Positions 45,172 to 52,570 of a DNA stretch of 64,000 nt are shown here, one piece after another. The stretch covers positions 2,542,001 through 2,606,000 of the forward strand of contig NZ_FOJB01000001.1 of assembly GCF_900109955.1 (NCBI RefSeq), in the 5' to 3' direction. The stretch comes from Aliiroseovarius sediminilitoris (GTDB lineage: Bacteria > Pseudomonadota > Alphaproteobacteria > Rhodobacterales > Rhodobacteraceae). How positions within the stretch are numbered: the stretch's first letter is position 1; each line of letters opens with the position of its first letter. The translations under genes were made by a program, and so were the position numbers. Under the pieces are notes generated by a model, which ran no database searches, was not told the DNA's origin, and was given only the letters and a program-made list of their open reading frames with translations.

Positions 45172-45211
45172 GCAAGAATAAAAACAATCTAAGTTCAACA
45201 AGGAGAAAAAG

Positions 45212-46201
45212 ATGAAATTCAATTCAGTGATCGGGGCCATGGCCCTGGCCGTCACATCAGGCACTGCAATGGCAGCGGATGATGTGACCTTACAGCTTAA
45301 ATGGGTCACGCAATCCCAGTTCGCGGGCTATTACGTTGCCTTGGATCAGGGGTTCTATGCCGAAGAAGATCTGAACGTCACGGTCCTGCCGGGCGGGCCA
45401 GATATCGCACCCACACAGGTAATCGCCGGTGGCGGGGCTGATGTCATTGTTGAATGGATGCCCGCCGCCCTTGCCGCGCGCGAGAAAGGTCTGCCGCTGG
45501 TCAATATCGCACAGCCCTTCGCATCTTCCGGCATGATGCTGACCTGCTGGGGCGATGTGGGCATCGAAAGCCCGGATGATCTGACCAATCGCACGCTTGG
45601 GGTCTGGTTCTTCGGCAACGAGTTCCCGTTCATGAGCTGGATGTCCAAAATGGGTATCTCGACAGATGGAGCCAGTGAAAACGGAGTCGAGGTTCTGAAA
45701 CAGGGATTCAACGTCGACCCGCTTCTGCAACGTCAAGCCGACTGCATTTCGACGATGACGTATAACGAGTATTGGCAGGTGATCGACGCCGGTGTGACAC
45801 CGGACGAACTGATCACCTTCAAATACGAGGATCAGGGCGTCGCGACGCTGGAAGACGGTCTTTACGTATTGGAAGAAAACCTGAGCGACGAAGCCTTTGT
45901 CGACAAGATGGAACGCTTTGTGCGCGCGTCGATGAAAGGCTGGAAATGGGCCGAAGAGAACCCGGAAGACGCGGCGATGATCGTGCTTGAGTATGATGAA
46001 ACCGGCGCACAGACCGAAAAGCATCAGGTTCGTATGATGGGCGAGATTGCCAAGCTGACCGCGGGGTCAAACGGCGCGCTTGACCCCGCCGCCTATGAGC
46101 GGACGGTCGAGACACTGTTGACCGGTGGCTCGGACCCGGTGATTACCATGGAGCCTGAAGGCGCATGGACCAGCGCCATTACCGATGCGGCGCTGAACTG
46201 A
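45212..46201 (+). CDS. NMT1/THI5-like ABC transporter substrate-binding protein
   Basis: A 329-residue periplasmic protein. A signal peptide of about 22 residues ends GTAMA before ADDVTLQLKWVTQSQFAGYYVALDQGFY, the hallmark start of NMT1/THI5 (ThiY) proteins that bind pyrimidine-like ligands. It continues with GGGADVIVEWMPAALAARE. Strong AAGGAG Shine-Dalgarno 8 nt upstream. Operon position with dihydropyrimidinase genes supports a pyrimidine-type ligand. A hairpin terminator follows. Confidence 0.9.
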   Translation: MKFNSVIGAMALAVTSGTAMAADDVTLQLKWVTQSQFAGYYVALDQGFYAEEDLNVTVLPGGPDIAPTQVIAGGGADVIVEWMPAALAAREKGLPLVNIAQPFASSGMMLTCWGDVGIESPDDLTNRTLGVWFFGNEFPFMSWMSKMGISTDGASENGVEVLKQGFNVDPLLQRQADCISTMTYNEYWQVIDAGVTPDELITFKYEDQGVATLEDGLYVLEENLSDEAFVDKMERFVRASMKGWKWAEENPEDAAMIVLEYDETGAQTEKHQVRMMGEIAKLTAGSNGALDPAAYERTVETLLTGGSDPVITMEPEGAWTSAITDAALN

Positions 46202-46220
46202 TCTGGTGATCGAACAAAGG

Positions 46221-46248
46221 AACGGCGCGCTGAGATCAGCGCGCCGTT
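46221..46248 (+). terminator. Strong hairpin after the pyrimidine ABC operon
   Basis: AACGGCGCGCTGA (46221-46233) and its exact complement (46236-46248) form a 13-bp stem 20 bp after the last stop codon. The T-rich tail is weak (ATCATTG), but the position and stem strength fit a terminator. Confidence 0.7.
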
Positions 46249-46446
46249 ATCATTGTCGGATGCGTGCAAGTTGGTTCTGCGATTATTTCGATGACCCCGA
46301 CGGATCGCCACTCAGATCCTCTTTGACGTCAGTCACAACGCGCCCGCTGGCAAGGTCAGATTGCCCCCGACGGCAAGCTGGTCAGACACTGCCTCAAGCG
46401 CGCTTGCCAGTTGTCAGGCAATTCATGCGCGACACACTGGTGATTA

Positions 46447-46626
46447 TTACCGATAGTTCCGAGCAAACCGCAATTCGTTCTGGTAGAACACGTCCGCCAC
46501 GGCGATCCAACCAAACGCCATACAGTGACCCGTGTGGGAGCCGATCTTGCTGGACTGGAGCCCGATCGTCGTAAGCTTGGCGGCGGCGTTGGTCGTCAGA
46601 AGCCATCGGAGCGACGTCACGGACAT
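46447..46626 (-). pseudogene. Probable remnant of the napA 5' end
   Basis: A short frame of 59 codons directly after the napD remnant, with an AAGGAG Shine-Dalgarno 6 nt before its ATG. The first 23 residues (SLRWLLTTNAAAKLTTIGL) resemble the NapA twin-arginine leader pattern S-R-R-x-F-L-K-x-N-A-A-A, with the arginine pair degraded. No molybdopterin or 4Fe-4S motif follows, so nearly all of NapA is missing. The gene order supports the call; the sequence match is weak. Confidence 0.4.
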
Positions 46627-46681
46627 TTTGCGGCTCCTTATTGATGATCGGTCGTCGAAGCAGCGGCGGGTTCACCGTCCA

Positions 46682-46920
46682 ACCTTGGAAATGGTGGTAA
46701 GGAGGGGTAATGGTCGGGACACCGGCGATCTGGTGCATTTTCGTGATCTGGTCGGATGCAGGAATGTCTGGCGTGTCGTCGACGGTCGCGACAATGCGAC
46801 CGTCTTAATGCGACCGTCTTAGCGGGTATGCACTTCGCCGCCTGCGGTAGTGTCGATGGCAGACATGTCCTGACCGGTCATGACCGGTATCGTGCGCCCA
46901 AGGCTGCCGCAGATACTCAT
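46682..46920 (-). pseudogene. napD: napD pseudogene (nonsense plus 14-bp duplication frameshift)
   Basis: Begins at ATG 46920 sharing a base with the napF stop. MSICGSLGRTIP and GGEVHTR match the NapD N-terminus; after an in-frame TAA, DGRIVATVDDTPD, then KMHQIAGVPTITPPYHHF matches the rest. Two lesions: the TAA at the codon after HTR, and a 14-bp tandem duplication at 46793-46820 that shifts the frame. NapD chaperones the NapA Tat signal, so its loss fits the loss of napA. Confidence 0.8.
46793..46820. repeat. 14-bp perfect tandem duplication inside napD
   Basis: AATGCGACCGTCTT occurs twice in direct succession (46793-46806, 46807-46820). Removing one copy restores a single frame across the NapD match, apart from one stop codon. 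Confidence 0.9.
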
Positions 46921-47420
46921 TACGAGCGGGCGCCCGTTTCCGGTTTGATTTTCTTGAACGAGATGGCTCCGACGGGGCACGCCATCGAACAGCCCCCGCA
47001 GCCGTTGCACAGGTCTTCGTCCAGAACCGGCTGGGCGCGGCGACCGGTCTGCATCTGGAACCCTATGGCGCGTTGGTCACAGTGGTCTTCGCAGGCGCGA
47101 CAGTTCACCCCGTTCATCGACAGACAGGATCTTTCAACCGCGCCGCGCCACAGCCATTCGTTCTCTGGCGACAGCGCCCCAAAGTCGCAGGCATCCGTGC
47201 ACGCATGACAGAAAGTGCACGCGCCGGCATTGAAGTCGAGGAACGGCCGTTCGCCCGCATCTTTCAGGATGATCCCCTCGGGGCAGGCCGCCGCACATTC
47301 GCCGCATTGGGTGCAGGCGTCATGGAACTCAGCCTCAGGTCCGGCTCCGGGAGGCCGTTGACGCGGAATCCCCTGAACTTTACCTTTCAAAAAGGCGCGT
47401 CGGGTATGTGATGCTGACAT
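46920..47420 (-). CDS. napF: Ferredoxin-type protein NapF
   Basis: A 166-residue iron-sulfur protein with the motifs CTQCGECAAACPEG, CTFCHACTDAC, a CRACEDHC variant and CNGCGGCSMACPVGAI, plus the N-terminal TRRAFLKG typical of NapF. It is the cytoplasmic accessory of periplasmic nitrate reductase. It looks intact although napD and napA downstream are broken, so it is probably a gene without its system. An FNR-type box lies about 69 bp upstream. Confidence 0.9.
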   Translation of the reverse strand: MSASHTRRAFLKGKVQGIPRQRPPGAGPEAEFHDACTQCGECAAACPEGIILKDAGERPFLDFNAGACTFCHACTDACDFGALSPENEWLWRGAVERSCLSMNGVNCRACEDHCDQRAIGFQMQTGRRAQPVLDEDLCNGCGGCSMACPVGAISFKKIKPETGARS

Positions 47421-47482
47421 AAGACTGGCTCGCGAATTGCTGGCTCGTACATCGTATCTAGACCCGACAATGGTGCGACATA

Positions 47483-47496
47483 TTGACTTGGATCAA
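47483..47496 (-). promoter_or_regulatory. FNR/DNR-type box upstream of napF
   Basis: TTGAC-TTGG-ATCAA is a near-consensus FNR/CRP-family site (TTGAT-N4-ATCAA; the TTGAC variant is common for DNR/NnrR). Its centre is about 69 bp before the napF ATG, a normal distance for oxygen or NO control of nap. Confidence 0.75.
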
Positions 47497-47776
47497 AGAA
47501 TGCGCCGAATTGTCCAGAATACCGGTTCACAGGAAAAGTTCATTGATTTGAATGTGTTGCTTTGAAAGCAGAGTATATATCTGTTTTGAAACTAAGTTTT
47601 CAAACATCTGCCAATTGGTCGGCTGCACCGCACTGATACTGAACGATGAAACTTTTTTCAGTTACCGCCCTGCATTGGTCGACCCCCTATCGGCTGAAAG
47701 CCCCACATACCCGATTTGCGGCAACGCATTTTTCATCACCCGCTCTGCCGTTGGCGCGGGGCCGTTCATGGGTCTG
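47497..47776. other. Intergenic region without a supportable gene
   Basis: About 280 bp, locally AT-rich near 47540-47640, between napF and the histidine kinase 3' end. A 79-codon plus-strand frame has no motif or Shine-Dalgarno. Confidence 0.4.
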
Positions 47777-49144
47777 TCAGCGCTGCTCTGACCGCGCGAT
47801 GAAGCGTGCTTCAAACCCCCTGTCCTTTCGACTGGGCGGTGATCTCAGCACCAGACGACCGCCCGAATGACGCGCGATCTTATCAGCGATATACAGGCCC
47901 AGCCCAAATCCGTCCGAACCTTTCATCCCGCGCTGAAAGCGACCTGGCAAACGCTCAAGCTCTGCCGGTGAAAGCGCCGGGCTATCATTCACGATCCGCA
48001 GAACACCAGACTGCGTCAGTTCGATATCAATCACGGTCTCCGGTGGGGCATGTTGAAATGCGTTGTCAATCAGGTTGCCTGCAATCATTGCAAACGCGTC
48101 GGGATCGAGTTTGCAAAGCACCGGCTGATCAGGACGCACGACCCTCAGACGTTCCTTGCGGCCGGGATCCCTTTGACTTTCACTCAGGACAATATCCAAC
48201 AGTTTGCGAAGGTCATGGGAATCTTGTGACATTCCTATCCCGGCGTCGGCGCGGGCGACCTGCAACAGCCGCACCACCAGACGGCTCATCCGCTTCAGCG
48301 CCTCTTCGATTGCTGCAAGTCTGCCAGCGTTGTCATTCCCGGTTTCCTCGCGCATCCGCTGCACCTGCGCCAACGCGATGGCCACCGGCGTGCGCAATTC
48401 ATGTGCCGCGTTGGTCGCAAAGGCGCGCTCACCGTCCAGTGCCTGTGACAGGCGGATCATGAACCCGTTCAAAGTGGCAGTGATCGCACGCAATTCGGCA
48501 GGCTGACCACCGGCGTCAATCGGATCAAGGCGCGCGTCGCTGCGCGCTTCGATCTCGTCGCGCATCTGATCCAGCGGTGACAATGCCCTTTGGCCAATCC
48601 AAGCGACCATCAGATAAGCCAACGGTAGGATCGCCAACATCGGGATCATCAGTGCCGTAAGGCTCTCAAGGTAAGCCTCGGATCGTTCTTGCCGTGGATC
48701 TCCCACCTGCATCAGAAAGCCTTCGCCGTTCGGAGATGTCGTATAGAAATTGTGGCTTTCGGTTTCTGTGAAACCCGTTACGCCGTAAGTTGGAAACGTA
48801 ACATCCAACCCACCTGATGAAATCATCAGCACCGTCCCCGACCGGTCAAGCAGACGATAGACCAAAGCAGCGGCGTCGCTATCCGATCCTCCGCGCGCGC
48901 CGAATCTGGGATCGTCCCCGAATTCGAATGGCATGGTGGCACCGGTGTCCTGCGCGACCCGATAATCAGTGACGATGGCCGGAAGATATATCCGCGCGGT
49001 TTCCTGAAGAACCGTGTCCGCGAACTCCTGCTGCTCGTGCCGCAAAACCACCGCTGTGGCGACCAGCGCAAGCAGCCAGATCGCCGCAAAACCAAGGATC
49101 ACGAAACGCGACAGGCGACGCGACAGACTGTTACGCACGCTCAT
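47777..49144 (-). CDS. Sensor histidine kinase (QseC/PmrB-like)
   Basis: A 455-residue membrane kinase: TM1 at about 13-35, a periplasmic sensor of about 120 residues, TM2 near 160-180 (LTALMIPMLAILPLAYLMVAWIG), HAMP, the phospho-acceptor His in FATNAAHELRTPVA, and an HATPase_c domain with NLIDNAFQHAP and GLGLYIADKIA. Its start overlaps the response-regulator stop (ATGA). Divergent from a lipid-glycosylation operon, it may sense envelope conditions. Confidence 0.9.
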   Translation of the reverse strand: MSVRNSLSRRLSRFVILGFAAIWLLALVATAVVLRHEQQEFADTVLQETARIYLPAIVTDYRVAQDTGATMPFEFGDDPRFGARGGSDSDAAALVYRLLDRSGTVLMISSGGLDVTFPTYGVTGFTETESHNFYTTSPNGEGFLMQVGDPRQERSEAYLESLTALMIPMLAILPLAYLMVAWIGQRALSPLDQMRDEIEARSDARLDPIDAGGQPAELRAITATLNGFMIRLSQALDGERAFATNAAHELRTPVAIALAQVQRMREETGNDNAGRLAAIEEALKRMSRLVVRLLQVARADAGIGMSQDSHDLRKLLDIVLSESQRDPGRKERLRVVRPDQPVLCKLDPDAFAMIAGNLIDNAFQHAPPETVIDIELTQSGVLRIVNDSPALSPAELERLPGRFQRGMKGSDGFGLGLYIADKIARHSGGRLVLRSPPSRKDRGFEARFIARSEQR

Positions 49145-49800
49145 CCCTGCCCCATCCGGTAGCCGAAACCGCGCACAGTCTCGATCGCGCCACGCCCCAG
49201 CTTTGAACGCAAGCGGCTGATGTGGGCTTCGATCGCGTTGCTTTCGACCTCGCTGCCAAACCCATAAAGGGCGTCTTCGAACTCGGCCTTCGCAACGGTG
49301 ATGCCGGGCCGACGGCTGAGTCGGTCCAGAATTTCCCACTCCTTCGGTGTCAGCCCCACCGGCTGGCCATCCCGAAGCACGGTTTTCGTCGCAGGAACGA
49401 CGCTGATCGAACCGAATTGGCGCAGGGCTGCGCGGCTGCTGTCAGCCCGACGCAGAATGGCGGCGATACGGGCGACCATTTCGTCCAGATCATAGGGTTT
49501 GACAAGATAATCGTCGGCACCTGCTTCCAACCCCTCGATCCGTTCCATGATCCTGTCACGCGCGGTGGCAATCATGACCGGTGTCCCCACTGACCTGTCG
49601 CGCAGATCACGCACCAGAGACAGCCCGTCCCCATCAGGCAAGTGCAGGTCTAGAAGCACCAGATCATAAGATGTGGCACGCACCGCAGCCAGCGCATCAT
49701 GCAAAGTTCCGGCACTGTCGACGGCGTGGCCAACCGCTCGCAAATGATCGGCCACTGCGCCTGCCAGATCTTGTTCATCTTCGACAACCAATAATCGCAT
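49141..49800 (-). CDS. OmpR-family response regulator (QseB/PmrA-like)
   Basis: A 219-residue regulator. Receiver domain: acidic pair VVEDEQD, phospho-acceptor Asp in VLLDLHLPDGDG (about residue 51), conserved Thr/Ser position TARD and Lys in LVKPYD. C-terminal winged helix with LTPKEWEILDRL and VESNAIEAHISRLRSKLG, ending VRGFGYRMG. First gene of the two-component operon, 116 bp from the divergent LAB_N gene. Confidence 0.93.
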   Translation of the reverse strand: MRLLVVEDEQDLAGAVADHLRAVGHAVDSAGTLHDALAAVRATSYDLVLLDLHLPDGDGLSLVRDLRDRSVGTPVMIATARDRIMERIEGLEAGADDYLVKPYDLDEMVARIAAILRRADSSRAALRQFGSISVVPATKTVLRDGQPVGLTPKEWEILDRLSRRPGITVAKAEFEDALYGFGSEVESNAIEAHISRLRSKLGRGAIETVRGFGYRMGQG

Positions 49801-49916
49801 TCAGGTCTTCATCCACTTTTTTCGCCACAATAGGGCATCCGTCAGCAATCGGTAAGGTGGTCGTGCGATGAGCCAGCCGCCGGCACAGCCCGCCGGTTGG
49901 CAAAGGTGGGATTTTC

Positions 49917-50192
49917 ATGTCAGTCAGCACAATATGGCTCGGGATCGGCTTTTTGGGACAGGCGCTGTTTACATCCAGGTTCCTGGTTCAGTGGATCGTC
50001 AGCGAACGGCGGGGCGAAAGCGTCGTGCCTCTGGCCTTTTGGTGGTTTAGCCTTGCCGGTGGTTTGACCCTGCTGTCCTATGCCATCTGGCGGCAAGATC
50101 CTGTGTTCATTCTTGGGCAAGCGACGGGTCTGGTTGTATATGTGCGCAACCTCATCTTGATCAAACGCCGTCGCGGGATGGCGTCATCATGA
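49917..50192 (+). CDS. Lipid-A-disaccharide synthase N-terminal-like (LAB_N) membrane protein
   Basis: A 91-residue protein with three TM helices matching the stand-alone LAB_N domain: FLGQALFTSRFLVQWIVSERR, VPLAFWWFSLAGGLTLLSYA and GQATGLVVYVRNLILI. Despite the name, the domain is not the LpxB enzyme; stand-alone copies sit next to glycosyltransferases that use undecaprenyl-phosphate sugars. Its stop overlaps the next start (ATGA). Confidence 0.88.
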   Translation: MSVSTIWLGIGFLGQALFTSRFLVQWIVSERRGESVVPLAFWWFSLAGGLTLLSYAIWRQDPVFILGQATGLVVYVRNLILIKRRRGMASS

Positions 50193-51760
50193 AACCAACA
50201 GTCGCCGCACTCTGGACCCTTGTTGCGTTTTTTCTGGTCGCGGTGGCCGGAACCTTGCTGCGCCCCCTGACCCCGATTGACGAGACACGTTATGTCGCCG
50301 TCGCGTGGGAGATGTGGCAAAGCGGCAATTACTTCGTCCCGACCAAAAATTATGACATTTACACACACAAACCCCCCCTTCTGTTCTGGGCAATCAATCT
50401 GATCTGGATGTTCACCGGTGTTTCCGAACTGTCGGCGCGACTGGTCGGGCCACTGTTTGCAGTGCTTGCGATATCACTGACAGGGCGGCTCGCTACCAAG
50501 CTGTGGCCCGACGATGCGACAATCGGATCGCGCGCCATCATGGTTCTTGCCGCAATGATCATTTTCGCCATATCGGGTGGCCTGACCATGTTCGACGCCC
50601 TGCTGGCGACAACCGCACTCGCCGGGTTTTTGGCGCTGGTCAACGCGGTCGACACCGGGGATCGCCGCTGGTGGGCCGCTGTTGGGACAGCGTTGGCGAT
50701 GGGTGTGCTGGCGAAAGGGCCGGTGATCCTGGTTCATGTTGGACCCGCCATGCTTCTTGTGCCGCTCTGGGCGCGCTCAAGGCAGGATCGTAGCTGGCGG
50801 TGGACCCTGTCGGGCGTTGGCATCGCCCTGGCCACGGCGCTTGGCGTTGTTGCGCTCTGGCTGGTGCCCGCGATCCTGACCGGCGGTCCGGCCTACCGGG
50901 ACGAGATCCTGTGGACGCAAAGCGCAGGGCGGATCAGCAGTTCATTTGCCCATGCCCGACCGTGGTGGTGGTTCACCGCCCTGCTTCCGCTGTTCCTGTT
51001 CCCGTGGTTCTTCGTGCCCGCCGTCTGGAAAGCCGCCTTCAAGGCCCGTTGGCGTGATGCCGGACTAAGCCTGGCTGCGATCTGGGCGCTCTCGGCACTG
51101 TTTCTGTTCAGCCTGATCAGCGGCAAACAGGTGCACTATCTTGTGCCCGACCTTCCAGCCGTTGCCTTGATCGTGGCACGTCTGCTGCCTCAGGGCACAA
51201 CGATCCGTCCGGCAATCGCAGCTGCGCCCTTGCTGCTGGCCGCCGTGGCGGCAATCCTGGCCGGAGCGGGGCTGATTGATCTGGGCTCGGACACGCGACT
51301 GTTGGAACCGACAACCAACCTGCTGGCATGGGGATTGTTCATGCTGGCCGTCTGCTGGATGGCGGTGCATCAAGGCGGATTGTCCGGCGCGCTTACTCTG
51401 ACGCTGGGCACGGTCTTGTCGCTGAACGTCCTGATCGGAGTCAGCGCCATTCACGATGTTTTTGATACGAAGAAGATCGCAAGCATCATCGCTCCCTATC
51501 AAGAGGCGGGCATCGCCTATGTTGGTCGCCAGTATAATGCCGAGTTCAATTTTGCCGGTCGTCTGACATCCCCCGTCACCGAAATCATCGACCCGGCTGA
51601 CTTGCCCGCCTGGCTGGCCAAACAGCCGGACGGCATCGTCGTCGGACGCCCGGACGAGCTTGGCCCCATGTGGCCACCCTATCGCCAAATCCTGTTCCGC
51701 AACGCACCGCATGCCATCTGGCGCGCCGCCGATGCCCCCAATTCGGAGCCTTCATCATGA
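50189..51760 (+). CDS. Glycosyltransferase family 39 (ArnT-like) membrane protein
   Basis: A 523-residue polytopic protein with about 11 hydrophobic segments. The first loop has the acidic pair in LTPIDETRYVAVAWEM and KPPLLFW, marks of PMT_2/ArnT enzymes that move a sugar from a polyprenyl-phosphate carrier to lipid A or another envelope lipid. A C-terminal extracytoplasmic domain of about 90 residues follows. Coupled on both sides by ATGA overlaps. Confidence 0.88.
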   Translation: MKPTVAALWTLVAFFLVAVAGTLLRPLTPIDETRYVAVAWEMWQSGNYFVPTKNYDIYTHKPPLLFWAINLIWMFTGVSELSARLVGPLFAVLAISLTGRLATKLWPDDATIGSRAIMVLAAMIIFAISGGLTMFDALLATTALAGFLALVNAVDTGDRRWWAAVGTALAMGVLAKGPVILVHVGPAMLLVPLWARSRQDRSWRWTLSGVGIALATALGVVALWLVPAILTGGPAYRDEILWTQSAGRISSSFAHARPWWWFTALLPLFLFPWFFVPAVWKAAFKARWRDAGLSLAAIWALSALFLFSLISGKQVHYLVPDLPAVALIVARLLPQGTTIRPAIAAAPLLLAAVAAILAGAGLIDLGSDTRLLEPTTNLLAWGLFMLAVCWMAVHQGGLSGALTLTLGTVLSLNVLIGVSAIHDVFDTKKIASIIAPYQEAGIAYVGRQYNAEFNFAGRLTSPVTEIIDPADLPAWLAKQPDGIVVGRPDELGPMWPPYRQILFRNAPHAIWRAADAPNSEPSS

Positions 51761-52518
51761 CCGACCCCACCCCGGACATCAGTGTCGTCATCCCGGCGCG
51801 AGACGAAGTTGTCGCAATCACCCCCCTTGTAGAGCAGGTCGGGCAGGTCCTAAAGGATCAGGCGTTCGAGGTTGTCGTGATTGACGATGGGTCGACCGAC
51901 GGCACGCATCATGCCTTGATGCGGCTGGCCTCGGCCCACGATTGGTTCACCTGGCTGCAAAACGATCAAAGCGTCGGACAATCGGCCTCGATCCGGCGGG
52001 GCGTGCGCGCCGCACGTGGTGCGATCATCGTGACATTGGATGGTGACGGACAGAATCCGCCTGACCAGATTCCGATCTTGCTGGCCCCGTTTCTGGCCGA
52101 AGATTGCGAGGCATTGGGGCTGGTGCAGGGGCAACGTGTTGGCCGTCAGGACACATCGGCGAAACGCTGGGCGTCACGGGCTGCGAACGCAATCCGCGTG
52201 GCGCTGCTGAAGGATGGCGTGCGTGATTCCGGGTGCGGCCTGAAGGCGTTCCGCCGCGAGGCCTATTTCGATCTGCCATGGTTCGATCACATCCACCGGT
52301 TCATGCCAGCCATGATGCTGCGCGAAGGCTGGGAGGTGCAAACGGTATCGGTATCCCACCAGGCCCGCCAAGGCGGACAGTCAAAATATTCCAACTTCCG
52401 ACGCGCATTGGTCGGCATCCCGGACCTGCTGGGGGCTGCCTGGCTGATCCGCCGTGCCGGTCCACCACGCCATCCCGGAAAGCCCGTCAGCGATCAGACC
52501 ACCAATACCTCAGAGTGA
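51757..52518 (+). CDS. Glycosyltransferase family 2 (polyprenyl-phosphate sugar transferase-like)
   Basis: A 253-residue GT-A enzyme: VVIPARDEV at the N-terminus, VVIDDGSTDGT, LDGDGQNPPDQIP (the DxD-type nucleotide-sugar site) and DSGCGLKAFRREAY. It resembles ArnC/dolichyl-phosphate mannosyltransferase but lacks the C-terminal TM pair. It likely charges the carrier lipid used by the GT39 enzyme encoded just upstream. Confidence 0.88.
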   Translation: MTDPTPDISVVIPARDEVVAITPLVEQVGQVLKDQAFEVVVIDDGSTDGTHHALMRLASAHDWFTWLQNDQSVGQSASIRRGVRAARGAIIVTLDGDGQNPPDQIPILLAPFLAEDCEALGLVQGQRVGRQDTSAKRWASRAANAIRVALLKDGVRDSGCGLKAFRREAYFDLPWFDHIHRFMPAMMLREGWEVQTVSVSHQARQGGQSKYSNFRRALVGIPDLLGAAWLIRRAGPPRHPGKPVSDQTTNTSE

Positions 52519-52570
52519 ACCGGCAAGACGGACAGTTCTGAAATTTTCGTCTTGGCAAAAAAGTGTCGCT

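Noticed and set aside
47552-47791. A 79-codon plus-strand frame before the histidine kinase end
   Set aside because: No ribosome site or motif; lies in an AT-rich spacer and runs into the convergent kinase gene.
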